This document shows positions 7,409 through 15,980 of a stretch of DNA of 57,148 nucleotides, one piece after another. A program made the position numbers and the translations under genes. The DNA is taken from positions 1-57,148 of the forward strand of contig JALNZD010000024.1 in the NCBI GenBank assembly GCA_023229505.1, written 5' to 3'. Origin of the DNA: Bacteroidales bacterium. Lineage in GTDB: Bacteria; Bacteroidota; Bacteroidia; Bacteroidales; JAGOPY01. Every line of letters begins with the position of its first letter. Position 1 is the stretch's first letter. A model generated the notes under the pieces. That model was not told the origin of the DNA and searched no databases. It worked only from the letters and a program-made list of their open reading frames with translations.

Positions 7409-8506
7409 ATGAAAAACAACCCTTTCAAATTTGGCAGCATTGTCGAAGATCAATACTTCACTGACCGTACTAATGAAATAGAGCGGGTGAATTCAATCAT
7501 TGGTAGTCAAAATCATCTGATTATCATCAGTCCCCGCAGATTTGGAAAATCAAGTCTTATCATGAAAGTAACCGGCCAGCTCGACAGACCAGTGATTGCC
7601 ATTGATATGCAACTGATCACCAGTACAACTGATCTTGCAGCCCAGATTCTTAAGCGGATTTACAGGATTTTCCCTTTCGAAAAAGTCAGACAGTTGGTGC
7701 AACATTTCCGTATCATCCCCACCATCACGTTGAATCCGGTTACTAACCAGGTAGAGGTGGCATTTCTCCCCGACAGTTCCCACCTTCCTTTGCTTGAAGA
7801 CGTGCTGAACCTGATGGAAAAACTCAGCACCGAAAGAAAAAAATTACTGGTCATCTTTGATGAATTCCAGGAAATCCGGCGAATTAACGCAGATCTGATG
7901 CGGCAATTGCGGTCTATCATGCAACAGCATAAACTGATAAATTATGTCTTTCTGGGCAGCCAGGAGTCATTGATCAAAGAAATCTTCGAAAAGAAAAAAT
8001 CTCCTTTCTACCACTTCGGCATGATTCTTCAACTTGGCAAAATTCCTGAGGCCGACTTTATCGATTACCTGGAAAAACGACTGATGCCGGTCCATGAAAA
8101 TGCAGCAAATCTGGCCCAACAAATTATCAGTTATACCAGCTGTCACCCCTATTATACGCAACAGCTAGCATTTGTGGTTTGGGATAAATGCAACCAGGAT
8201 TCCTTAACAAGTAACCCCGTTAGGGATGCTGTTATGGACTTAATTGCCATGCATGACATGGATTATGAAAGGTGGTGGATGGCTTTAAATAAAACTGATA
8301 AAAAACTTATGATCGGACTGTCATATTCCGGTTTTGCTCCGCTTTCGGAAGCGTTCTACAGAAAATATGATATCGGGGCATCAAGTACCGCTTTTAGCAG
8401 TATCAAACGACTGATGGAAAATGGATATATTAATAAAGTCGATAATAAATACGAAATGGATGATCCGTTCTTCAGCCAATGGCTGAAACAAAGAAGAGAG
8501 GCGTGA
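7409..8506 (+). CDS. AAA/STAND-type ATPase (archaeal ATPase-like)
   Basis: This 365-residue P-loop NTPase is of the MNS/archaeal-ATPase type. Walker A is SPRRFGKSSL (41-50). Walker B is LLVIFDEFQEI, with the acidic pair at 151-152. The sensor-like FLGSQESL follows. The C-terminal 100 residues look like a winged helix (MALNKTDKKLMIGLSYSGF, then IKRLMENGYINKV). Unlike the DUF4143-type genes downstream, it has no C-terminal EVD...EVK nuclease-like motif and stops soon after the winged helix. Such solitary ATPases are abundant in Bacteroidota and are suspected to be selfish or toxin-antitoxin-like; no activity is established. It has its own promoter with an inverted repeat and is the first unit of the island. 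Confidence 0.8.
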   Translation: MKNNPFKFGSIVEDQYFTDRTNEIERVNSIIGSQNHLIIISPRRFGKSSLIMKVTGQLDRPVIAIDMQLITSTTDLAAQILKRIYRIFPFEKVRQLVQHFRIIPTITLNPVTNQVEVAFLPDSSHLPLLEDVLNLMEKLSTERKKLLVIFDEFQEIRRINADLMRQLRSIMQQHKLINYVFLGSQESLIKEIFEKKKSPFYHFGMILQLGKIPEADFIDYLEKRLMPVHENAANLAQQIISYTSCHPYYTQQLAFVVWDKCNQDSLTSNPVRDAVMDLIAMHDMDYERWWMALNKTDKKLMIGLSYSGFAPLSEAFYRKYDIGASSTAFSSIKRLMENGYINKVDNKYEMDDPFFSQWLKQRREA

Positions 8507-8510
8507 TACT

Positions 8511-8682
8511 GTAAAACGGTGACTAGGTGACTGGGTGACTAGGTGACTGGGTGACTAGGTGACTAGGTGACTAGGTGACTAAGTTACCCAGTTACCATGT
8601 TACCAAGTTACTATGTCACCTTTCCAGGAGTGACTGGGTGACTGGGTGGAAAAGGTGAAACAGTGAAATGGTGGAATGGTGG
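8511..8682. repeat. junction repeat 2: octamers with 31-bp core
   Basis: GTGACTAG/GTGACTGG octamers run in the plus sense, then reverse-sense octamers (GTTACCCA, GTTACCAT, GTTACCAA, GTTACTAT). Next is the hairpin-forming GTCACCTTTCCAGGAGTGAC, and then plus-sense octamers again. The core shared exactly by junctions 2-5 spans 8607-8637. Confidence 0.92.
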
Positions 8683-8700
8683 GACGCAGGAAGATTCGAA

Positions 8701-8759
8701 TTATTGTTGTTCTTATTAGTTAAATTTGTATTATTTTTGTAGAATATACACAACAATAA
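8701..8759 (+). promoter_or_regulatory. promoter enclosed by a perfect 10-bp inverted repeat
   Basis: TTATTGTTGT at 8701-8710 and its exact complement ACAACAATAA at 8750-8759 enclose two -7-like boxes, TAAATTTG (8721-8728) and TATTTTTG (8732-8739). The right arm touches the ATG at 8760. The arrangement fits operator control of the ATPase gene. Confidence 0.55.
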
Positions 8760-9834
8760 ATGGAGGCACTGATTAGGAAATCATTAAGAAAAGTTCAGCA
8801 AACCGATTCGTCATTTAAGCGATATCTCTATGATATAATTGACTGGTCCGACCGGCTTATTTTTATCAAAGGTGCAAGGGGAACGGGTAAGACGACCCTG
8901 CTGTTACAGCATATTAAAGAAAATTTGGGAACCTCTGAAGAAGCGCTTTATGTTAGCCTGGATGATATCTGGTTTTCTGATAATAATCTTGTCGATCTTG
9001 CTGAAAATTTTGTCAACCTGGGCGGTAAGTTCCTTTATCTCGACGAAGTTCATAAATACCCCGACTGGTCACGTGAAATAAAAAATATCTATGACGACCA
9101 TCCCGGTCTAAAAATAGTTATTACCAGCTCTTCTGCACTTCATATTTTTAAACAACAAGCCGACCTGAGTCGACGGGCAATGGTTTATGACCTTCGTGAA
9201 CTTTCACTTAGAGAATTTATCGCATTGCGATACGGACATCTCTTTCCGGCTGTTGACCTTCAGCATTTACTCTCTGACCATGTTAACCTGAGCTTCGGGA
9301 TCATCGAAAAGATTAAACCGCTCCGAATATTCAAAGAGTACTGCAGTATTGGCAGTTATCCATATTTCATGGAAAACCAGGATAATTACCATCAACGTTT
9401 GCTGATAACTGTTAATACTATTTTGGAAACAGACCTTCCTGCAATCCTTAATATCGATTATTCTTCATCAACTGTCTGAGGCACACTTGATCTTACTTCT
9501 CCAAAGCAATAAAGGAGGCAATAGTATTTTAACCAAGCCCGAAAAAATATACCTTCATAACAGCAATTTAATGGCAGCACTAGCGGAAAATGAAGCTAAC
9601 GTGGGAACAATCAGGGAAACATTCTTTCTTAATCAACTTTCTGCTGCCGGAAAAGTAAACTATTCCGAACAAGGTGATTTTGTTTTTCAGGATAGGTATG
9701 TCTTTGAGGTCGGTGGAAAAAATAAAACCAGGAAACAAATCAAAGGATTATCTGACGCATTTATCGTTGCGGATGATATTGAGTCGGGGTATAAGAATAA
9801 AATCCCTTTATGGCTGTTCGGTTTTTTATACTGA
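8760..9834 (+). pseudogene. AAA_14/DUF4143 ATPase broken by internal deletion and frameshift
   Basis: The first 239 codons encode an intact ATPase core: Walker A GARGTGKTTLL (38 onward) and Walker B YLDEVHKYP (near 93-101). They end at a stop at 9477-9479. The typical C-terminal DUF4143 part then resumes in another frame at about 9487, with LLQSNKGGNSILTKPEKIYL and a nuclease-like FEVGGKNK. In intact relatives a winged-helix segment of roughly 50 residues (my estimate) lies between the two parts, and it is missing here. The defect is therefore a deletion plus a frame change, not a simple stop. The promoter and its inverted repeat are intact. A truncated 239-residue ATPase could still be made. 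Confidence 0.8.
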
Positions 9835-9840
9835 TAATTT

Positions 9841-10006
9841 GTGAGACGTGAAGCGTGATGCGGTGGAATAGTGAAACGGTGACTGGGTGACTAAGTTACC
9901 ATGTTACCATGTCACCTAGTTACTATGTCACCTTTCCAGGAGTGACTGGGTGACTGGGTAACTGGGAATAACAATTTAACAATTTATCAGTTTAACAATT
10001 TTATAA
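9841..10006. repeat. junction repeat 3: octamers, 31-bp core and AT-rich tail
   Basis: GTGACTGG units, reverse-sense GTTACCAT/GTCACCTA units and the shared core (9919-9949) are followed by a 35-bp AT-rich segment (9972-10006). That segment is repeated exactly at 11563-11597 in junction 4. Confidence 0.92.
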
Positions 10007-10016
10007 AATTTGCTTC

Positions 10017-10058
10017 TTTTTGTAGAATCACAAAAAATTAGTAATTTTGTAAACTAAT
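10017..10058 (+). promoter_or_regulatory. abiE promoter with two inverted repeats
   Basis: The first inverted repeat is TTTTTGT (10017-10023) with ACAAAAA (10030-10036). The second, ATTAGT (10037-10042) with ACTAAT (10053-10058), encloses the -7 box TAATTTTG (10042-10049). AbiEi antitoxins are known to autoregulate by binding inverted repeats in their promoters, so these are the likely operators. Confidence 0.6.
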
Positions 10059-10074
10059 AATACGATAATATTGG

Positions 10075-10656
10075 ATGTTTGGTTCACAAAATAAAGATAT
10101 CGTACTGACCTTGTACAAGGATACCCGTACTGTGTTCCGGTTGGTTGATGTAGCTATGCTTGTCGGAGAAACAGATTTGCAGATACTTGGTAAGAAACTA
10201 AACTATTATGTACACAAGGGTCAGCTGCACAACCCGCGTAAGGGCATCTATACCAAACCGGAATTTATTACTGAAGAACTGGCCTGCCGCCTCTACAGCC
10301 CTTCCTATATTTCGCTTGATTATGCGCTGCAGAAGGCTGGAATAGTCTTTCAATTCGACTCACAAATTACTATAGTCAGTTATTTGAGCCGTTTTATTGA
10401 AATTGAAAATCAATTTTACCGTTTCAGAAAATTAAAAGGAACGATATTGACAAATACAACTGGAATCATACGGCAGAATAACCACGTAAATCAGGCTTGT
10501 CCTGAGCGTGCATTGCTTGATACACTGTACCTCGAACCTGATTACTACTTTGATAATCTCAATCCTTTGGATAAATCCCTTTTAAAAAAGATTTTACCGA
10601 TCTATCAATCAAAGTCGTTAACCCAAAGGATTAAAAAATTGATCAAAGATGTTTGA
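10075..10656 (+). CDS. AbiEi-type antitoxin of a type IV toxin-antitoxin system
   Basis: This 193-residue protein has the AbiEi layout. An N-terminal winged helix spans about 1-75 (TVFRLVDVAMLVGE, then LNYYVHKGQLHNPRKGIY). The C-terminal antitoxin domain follows, with SPSYISLDYALQKAGIV and CPERALLDTLYL. AbiEi neutralises the AbiEii nucleotidyltransferase without stable binding in characterised systems and represses its own operon. The stop overlaps the start of the toxin gene by 8 bp. Two inverted repeats in the promoter fit autoregulation. It is the third unit of the island. No sign of decay was seen. Confidence 0.88.
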   Translation: MFGSQNKDIVLTLYKDTRTVFRLVDVAMLVGETDLQILGKKLNYYVHKGQLHNPRKGIYTKPEFITEELACRLYSPSYISLDYALQKAGIVFQFDSQITIVSYLSRFIEIENQFYRFRKLKGTILTNTTGIIRQNNHVNQACPERALLDTLYLEPDYYFDNLNPLDKSLLKKILPIYQSKSLTQRIKKLIKDV

Positions 10657-11350
10657 TATTAACCGCCATAAATTTTTTCTTGTTCAAATACTTAAGGATA
10701 TCTATTCAGATCTTGAACTGGCTAATTACCTCGGATTCAAGGGTGGTACAGCTTTGATGTTTTTCTATGATCTGCCCCGGTTTTCGATAGATCTGGATTT
10801 TAATTTGTTAGATACCAATAAAGAGGAAATTGTTTTCGAAAAAGTTCGGAAAATTATTATGAAATACGGGACGATTTTCGATGAAGCTAAAAAGTACTTC
10901 GGTCCTTTGATTGTATTGGATTATGGTATTGGTGAGCGTAAATTGAAGGTAGAAATATCCAATCGACCGTTTAACAATAGTTATGAAATAAAAAACCTGT
11001 TAGGATTCAATGTCAAGGTTATGACGGTTTCAAACATGTTTGCACATAAGTTGTGTGCTTTACTTGATAGAAGTACAGCAACAAATCGCGACATTTTTGA
11101 CACATGGTTCTTTTTGCAGCGTCAAACTCCTGTGAATAAAAGTATTGTGGAATACCGAATGAAAGTGGCGCTGGCAACCCATATCGAAAACTGCATAAGC
11201 CTTCTTGAATCTATGAAGGGCAATCGCTTACTGGACGGCCTGGGTGAATTAATGGATGCTGACACAAAAAAATTTGTTAGAACAAAACTTCTGGTTGATA
11301 CGATTAACCTTTTGAAATTTTACCAGAGATTCCCGATTCTTTCAGAATAA
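10649..11350 (+). CDS. AbiEii/AbiGii-type nucleotidyltransferase toxin
   Basis: This 233-residue protein of the DNA polymerase-beta nucleotidyltransferase superfamily is the toxin partner of the preceding AbiEi-like gene. The active-site motif is GGTALMFFYDLPRFSIDLDF (GG near 31-32, DLD at about 48-50). A supporting motif lies further on (MFAHKLCALLDRSTATNRDIFD, in two parts, with Lys and Asp). Known relatives transfer nucleotides to tRNA 3' ends or bind GTP and arrest growth. The ATG at 10649 lies inside the end of the antitoxin gene, so expression is coupled. It is intact, with all catalytic residues visible, and is a plausible phage-defence or maintenance module. Confidence 0.88.
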   Translation: MFDINRHKFFLVQILKDIYSDLELANYLGFKGGTALMFFYDLPRFSIDLDFNLLDTNKEEIVFEKVRKIIMKYGTIFDEAKKYFGPLIVLDYGIGERKLKVEISNRPFNNSYEIKNLLGFNVKVMTVSNMFAHKLCALLDRSTATNRDIFDTWFFLQRQTPVNKSIVEYRMKVALATHIENCISLLESMKGNRLLDGLGELMDADTKKFVRTKLLVDTINLLKFYQRFPILSE

Positions 11351-11351
11351 T

Positions 11352-11597
11352 AGCATGTTACCCAGTTACCATGTCACCTAGTTACTATGTCACCTTTCCA
11401 GGAGTGACTGGGTGACTGGGTGACTGGGTGAAACGGTGAAACGGTGAAATGGAGTTATGTTCCAAATTTCAAATTTCAATTTTTCAAATTTCTTAACAGT
11501 CCTACAGTCCTAAAGTGATGTGGCGATGTATCGAAGTAACGAGGTAACGATATTAAGGTCAGCAATTTAACAATTTATCAGTTTAACAATTTTATAA
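11352..11597. repeat. junction repeat 4: octamers, 31-bp core, tails
   Basis: Reverse-sense octamers begin right after the toxin stop. The 31-bp core is at 11381-11411, followed by plus-sense GTGACTGG/GTGAAACG units to about 11452. The AATTTCAA tail with ACAGTCCT units follows at 11453-11514. A second AT-rich 35-mer at 11563-11597 is identical to 9972-10006. With the promoter below, this accounts for the 328-bp gap. Confidence 0.92.
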
Positions 11598-11621
11598 TGG
11601 TTAATACTAAAAAATCATTTG

Positions 11622-11673
11622 TTTCCTTTTTAAGAAGGAAATAAATAATTATATTTGTCCCTTTATAAAGGGA
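11622..11673 (+). promoter_or_regulatory. -7 box TATATTTG between two similar palindromes
   Basis: TTTCCTTTTTAAGAAGGAAA (11622-11641; 7-bp arms) lies before the -7 box TATATTTG (11650-11657). The perfect 16-bp palindrome TCCCTTTATAAAGGGA (11658-11673) lies directly after it. The two palindromes share the pattern TCCnTT...AAnGGA and look like paired operator sites. Confidence 0.55.
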
Positions 11674-11678
11674 ATAAA

Positions 11679-12807
11679 ATGAAAGAATATTATAGAGAAC
11701 TAATCATAGATTTTGTAGATCGGGATTTATCGGCAATAAAATCAAGAGAGCTTTTACTGCCCGATGAACCTGGTAGAATAATTACAGTAATTGGTGCGAG
11801 ACGTGTTGGAAAAACCTACTTATTCTTACACCATATTGATAAGTTGCGTAATAAAATTCAAGCCTCAAAATTGCTATATGTTAATTTTGAGAATGATAAA
11901 TTGTTTTTTGTTTCTTACAGGGTCATCATCGCGCTTGTTAAGTAAAGAAATTGCAACATCGTTGCGAGGACGTACCATCACTTTTGAACTTTTTCCTTTA
12001 TCGTTTCGCGAATATATTCAATGGTCTGGTTTTAAAATATTAAAGAATTATTCGTCCAAACAAAAGGCAGAAATAATTAATGCTTTTCATCGTTACATTG
12101 GCTCATCGGCTTTACCCGAGTTAATTAAAGAATCAGATATTACTATACAGCAAGCTGTTTTACATGAATATATTAATATGGTGGTTTATAAAGATCTTAT
12201 TGAAAGACATGGATTGACTCAACATACTTTAATTAAACTTTTTATTCGATTTTTAACGGTTAATATTTCTAATCTGATAAGTATAAACAAATTATTTAAT
12301 GATTTTAAATCACAAGGATTGCAGTTATCAAAAAATAGTTTATACGATTTTCTGATTTATTTAGAGGATAGTTACATTTTTTATAATACAAGCGTATTTT
12401 CCAAAAACTTAAGAGAACAGCAACGAAATCCCAAAAAAATATATGCTGTTGATATTGGATTAAAGTTATTGATGGATTATCAAGTAGATAAAGGACGTTT
12501 ACTCGAAAACCTTATATTTCTCCAATTAAGACGCAAATACCAGGAAATTTTTTATTTAAAAGGCATCCGGGAAGTTGATTTTTGCTTCTATTCCGCAGGT
12601 GTCCTTCAATTAGTTAATGTAGCTTTTAGTATTTCAGAAAAGGATACTTATGAAAGAGAGATAAATGGATTATTGGATGCAATGAATCGCATGTCTATTT
12701 TTGAATCTACTCTCATTATTGGCGATGGCAATCGTTTGAAATTGTCACTAAATAATTGCCAAATTAATATTGTACCTGCGTGGCAATGGTTGCTCGAAAA
12801 TTTTTAG
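11679..12807 (+). pseudogene. AAA_14/DUF4143 ATPase with the Walker B segment deleted
   Basis: The ATG at 11679 opens an ATPase with Walker A GARRVGKTYLFL (39 onward) that reads into VNFENDKLFF and then stops at 11943-11945. From about 11918 another frame continues with LTGSSSRLLSKEI and PLSFREYIQW, then the DUF4143 region, to a stop at 12805-12807. The segment between VNFEND and LTGSSS, which carries Walker B (LDEIQ-type) in relatives, is missing, and the frame changes at the join. The nuclease-like end is also altered: REVDF is present, but the later EVK is replaced by LVNVAF. Loss of Walker B and of the Lys argues for a dead gene. Confidence 0.82.
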
Positions 12808-12825
12808 AATATTTGAAATGAACAA

Positions 12826-13236
12826 TGAGCGGTGGAATGGTGGAACGGTAAGATGGTGACTGGGTGACTGGGTGAAACGGTGAAATGGTGAAATGGTGAA
12901 ACGGTGAAATGGTGACTGGGTGACTGGGTGACTGGGTGACTAAGTTACCATGTTACCATGTTACCTAGTTACTATGTCACCTTTCCAGGAGTGACTGGAT
13001 GACTGGGTGACCGGGTGAAACGGTGAAATGGTGAAATGGTGAAACGGTGAAATGGTGACTGGGTGACTGGGTGACTGGGTGACTAAGTTACCATGTTACC
13101 ATGTTACCTAGTTACTATGTCACCTTTCCAGGAGTGACTGGATGACTGGGTGACCGGGTGAAACGGTGAAATGGAGTTATTTTCCAAATTTCAAATTTCA
13201 ATTTTTCAAATTTCTTAACAGTCCTACCGTCTTTTA
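12826..13236. repeat. junction repeat 5: largest repeat block, contains a 143-bp perfect tandem duplication
   Basis: This block fills most of the 519-bp gap between units. It contains plus-sense GTGGAACG/GTGACTGG/GTGAAATG octamers, two complete copies of the reverse-sense octamers plus 31-bp core (12968-12998 and 13111-13141), and a tail of AATTTCAA and ACAGTCCT units (13171-13234). Confidence 0.95.
12871..13156. repeat. two identical 143-bp tandem copies
   Basis: 12871-13013 and 13014-13156 are identical over all 143 bp by direct comparison. A third copy begins at 13157 but diverges after about 18 bp into the AT-rich tail. Perfect identity implies recent unequal recombination or slippage. 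Confidence 0.95.
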
Positions 13237-13302
13237 ATATACTTTTTAGCGGTTTGTATCTCTTTTTATTATGTTTTTTTGTGATTATGATTTAAAGAAA
13301 AC

Positions 13303-13310
13303 TATCTTTG
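13303..13310 (+). promoter_or_regulatory. -7 box TATCTTTG
   Basis: This TAnnTTTG match lies 16 bp before the ATG at 13327. The flanking TTTGT...ACAAA (13307-13324) is only a 5-bp inverted repeat, weaker than at the other island promoters. Confidence 0.5.
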
Positions 13311-13326
13311 TTCCAAATTTTACAAA

Positions 13327-14475
13327 ATGGTTAAAAGAGAACTGGAACAGCTCATTCATAAATACCTGTTTAAAAATAAAGCTGTTATCATTTACGGTGC
13401 GCGACAGGTGGGAAAAACTACGCTGGTTGAGCAACTGGTCAGTGGTTACGAGGAACAAACCCTTTTCCTGAATGGCGATGATGCTGATGTCCGCGACAGA
13501 TTATCAAATCTTAATGCAACACAACTCAGACCTATTATCGGTAATCATAAAATTTTGATTCTTGATGAAGCTCAGCGAATTCCGGAAACAGGTCTGGTTT
13601 TGAAACTCATTCATGATAATTATAAAGATGTTCAATTGATTGCAACAGGTTCTTCAGCATTTGAACTGGCCGGCAAGATCAATGAACCCATGACCGGACG
13701 AAAATTCGAATTTTTCCTGCATCCGTTTTCCTTTGGAGAAATGATGGACCATCATGGTTTCCTGACTGAAAAAAGACTGCTTGAGCATCGGATGATCTTT
13801 GGTTATTACCCCGACATTGCACTTAACGTTGGACAAGAAACTAAACTCCTGAAAGCACTTGCATCAAGTTTTCTTTATAAAGACCTCCTGACCCTGGATC
13901 ACGTCCAAAAGCCGGTATTACTGGAGAAGATATTAAAGGCACTTGCATTACAGATCGGTAATGAGGTTAATTACAGCGAGTTGGCTCAATTGCTCAATTC
14001 AGATAAAGAAACTATTGAAAAATATATCGACCTCCTGGAAAAAACTTATATCATTTTCAGGCTGAACGGACTGAACCGCAATGTTAGAAATGAAATTAAA
14101 AAAGGCAAAAAAATCTATTTTTATGACAACGGGATACGAAACGCAGTTCTCGGTAATTTTCTGCCTCTCTCATCACGTATGGATACCGGTGCATTGTGGG
14201 AAAATTTTCTAATCAGTGAACGATATAAGTTTCTGGGGAACAGAGATATAGACTTTAAGCGATATTTTTGGAGAACAACCCAGCAACAGGAGATTGATTA
14301 TATTGAGGAGCTAGACGGCCGGCTTTTTGCTTTTGAATTTAAATGGAACCCTTTAAAAAAGCCTTTCCTGTCAAAAACATTTGCTAATGCTTATCCCCAA
14401 TCTGAATTTCAGGTCATTTCACCTGAAAACATGCATTTGTTTCTGACGGAAACACTGCAAAAGGAGGAACAGTGA
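13327..14475 (+). CDS. AAA_14-DUF4143 ATPase with PD-(D/E)XK-like C-terminus
   Basis: This is an intact 382-residue protein. Walker A is GARQVGKTTL (24-33) and Walker B is ILILDEAQRI (76-85). A sensor motif ATGSSAFEL follows near 107. The winged-helix-like segment carries NYSELAQLLNSDKETI, and the C-terminal DUF4143 domain has QEIDY (about 321) and FEFK (336-339), the spacing of a PD-(D/E)XK nuclease core. The family is widespread in bacteria and archaea and is linked to mobile or defence-like functions, but no biochemical role is established. It is transcribed alone from its own promoter. The open frame is uninterrupted and the key residues are kept, unlike its relatives at 8760 and 11679. 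Confidence 0.85.
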   Translation: MVKRELEQLIHKYLFKNKAVIIYGARQVGKTTLVEQLVSGYEEQTLFLNGDDADVRDRLSNLNATQLRPIIGNHKILILDEAQRIPETGLVLKLIHDNYKDVQLIATGSSAFELAGKINEPMTGRKFEFFLHPFSFGEMMDHHGFLTEKRLLEHRMIFGYYPDIALNVGQETKLLKALASSFLYKDLLTLDHVQKPVLLEKILKALALQIGNEVNYSELAQLLNSDKETIEKYIDLLEKTYIIFRLNGLNRNVRNEIKKGKKIYFYDNGIRNAVLGNFLPLSSRMDTGALWENFLISERYKFLGNRDIDFKRYFWRTTQQQEIDYIEELDGRLFAFEFKWNPLKKPFLSKTFANAYPQSEFQVISPENMHLFLTETLQKEEQ

Positions 14476-14562
14476 AACGGTGAAATGGTGAAACGGTGAA
14501 ATGGAGTTATGTTCCAAATTTCAAATTTCAATTTTCAAATTACTTAACAGTCCTACAGTCCT
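14472..14562. repeat. junction repeat 6: short octamer array and tail
   Basis: Four GTGAAACG/GTGAAATG units are followed by GGAGTTATGTTCCAAATTTC and ACAGTCCT units. This is the shortest junction: it has no core and no GTGACTGG units. The array overlaps the last codon of the preceding ATPase gene. Confidence 0.88.
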
Positions 14563-14621
14563 GAAACAATCGAACAATTTAACACTTTTGTCAGACGTTA
14601 TTTAGAAATATTATTTAATTT

Positions 14622-14660
14622 TACATGATATTTAAAATTATTACTTTAGTTTATCATGTA
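14622..14660 (+). promoter_or_regulatory. 9-bp perfect inverted repeat covering the start codon
   Basis: TACATGATA (14622-14630) and TATCATGTA (14652-14660) are exact complements. The right arm contains the ATG at 14656. A weak -7-like TACTTTAG (14642-14649) lies between the arms. Binding here would block both transcription and translation start. Confidence 0.5.
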
Positions 14661-15801
14661 TATTCGTAAACAAGTATTTGAGGGGATAGGAAAGGAAAGT
14701 GCTTTTTTGTGGGGTGCAAGGCAAACAGGAAAAAGCACTTTGCTGAAAGCGCTCTATCCCGATGCACTTTGTTTCGATCTTCTGCTTAGCAGCGAATATG
14801 AACGTTTTCAACGTAACCCTTCTCTGCTACGGGAAATTATTCAGGCTACAAATGTCACAGGACCGGTAATTGTGGATGAAATTCAACGGATGCCATCTTT
14901 ATTAAACGAAATTCACTGGCTGATTGAAAATGAAAAAATCCAGTTTATCCTTAGCGGATCAAGTCCGCGAAAAATCCTGCGTTCCGGAGGAAATCTCCTG
15001 GGAGGCAGAGCCATCCGGTACGAACTCTACCCCCTGATATATCCCGAAATTCCCGGTTTCGACCTTTTAAATGCACTGAACAATGGCCTGTTGCCGCGCC
15101 ACTACCTGACTTCCAGTCCGCAAAAATTATTGTCGGCATATATAGGCAATTATTTGAGAGATGAGATCATGGCAGAAGCCAAAATAAGAAATATCTCCTC
15201 CTTTTCCCGCTTCCTTGAAATGGCCGCCTTCTCTAACGGCGAAATAGTGAATTATTCCAATATCGCTTCTGATTGTGGGGTCAGCGCTCCCACAATAAAA
15301 GAATACTTCCACATTCTCGAAGATACGATGACAGGCCGGTTCTTGCCATCCTTCCAAAAAAAACCCAAACGAAGGGTTATTCTCTCCCCGAAATTCTTCT
15401 ATTTTGATGTGGGTATTGCAAATTATCTGCTAAAAAGGGGACATCTTGAATTCGGGAGCGAATCTTTCGGAAAAGCATTTGAGCATTTCATTTACCAGGA
15501 AATTTATGCTCATAGTAATTATTCCGGTTTAAATTACCCGATGAGTTATTGGCGAACTGCTTCGCAACTGGAAGTCGACTTTGTACTGGGCGACCACGAA
15601 GTTGCTATTGAGGTAAAATCCACTAATATGGCTAATTTGCGCCATTTAAAAGGATTAAAGAGTTTTGCCGATGAATACACGGTAAAAAAAACAATACTGG
15701 TAAGCAACGATCCGCTTCCAAGAAAAATAGACAATGTCCTTGTTATACCCTGGAAAATTTTCCTGGAACAACTGTGGGCCGGTGAGATTATCCATTCCTG
15801 A
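14656..15801 (+). CDS. AAA_14-DUF4143 ATPase
   Basis: This is an intact 381-residue member of the family, clearly diverged from the neighbouring copies. Walker A is GARQTGKSTLL (20-30), Walker B is VIVDEIQRMP (71-80), and the sensor is LSGSSPRKIL. A helix-turn-helix-like stretch carries NYSNIASDCGVSAPTIKEY. The C-terminal nuclease-like motif LEVDF (305-309) with IEVK (316-319) is complete. The ATG at 14656 lies inside an inverted repeat, and only eight bases precede it in the minimal leader after the -7-like box. The similarity between copies is at family level only, so these are not recent duplicates of one gene. Confidence 0.85.
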   Translation: MYIRKQVFEGIGKESAFLWGARQTGKSTLLKALYPDALCFDLLLSSEYERFQRNPSLLREIIQATNVTGPVIVDEIQRMPSLLNEIHWLIENEKIQFILSGSSPRKILRSGGNLLGGRAIRYELYPLIYPEIPGFDLLNALNNGLLPRHYLTSSPQKLLSAYIGNYLRDEIMAEAKIRNISSFSRFLEMAAFSNGEIVNYSNIASDCGVSAPTIKEYFHILEDTMTGRFLPSFQKKPKRRVILSPKFFYFDVGIANYLLKRGHLEFGSESFGKAFEHFIYQEIYAHSNYSGLNYPMSYWRTASQLEVDFVLGDHEVAIEVKSTNMANLRHLKGLKSFADEYTVKKTILVSNDPLPRKIDNVLVIPWKIFLEQLWAGEIIHS

Positions 15802-15814
15802 AGCGTGAGGATTG

Positions 15815-15950
15815 AGGAGTGAAACGGTGAAACGGTGAAACGGTGAAACAGTGAAACGGTGAAACGGTGAAATGGAGTTATTTTCCAAATTTCAAATTTC
15901 AATTTTTCAAATTTCTTAACAGTCCTACAGTCTTACAGTCCTACAGTCTG
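15815..15950. repeat. junction repeat 7: GTGAAACG array and tail
   Basis: Seven or eight GTGAAACG-type octamers are followed by the AATTTCAA tail and by ACAGTCCT/ACAGTCTT units (15920-15947). There is no core. Confidence 0.9.
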
Positions 15951-15980
15951 GAAAATCAGAAATAAATTTGAGTTTAATAT

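Noticed and set aside
11791..11920. N-terminal part of the long frame starting at 11791
   Set aside because: The sequence before LTGSSS in that frame is the out-of-frame reading of the Walker A region. The true gene starts at 11679 and is broken.
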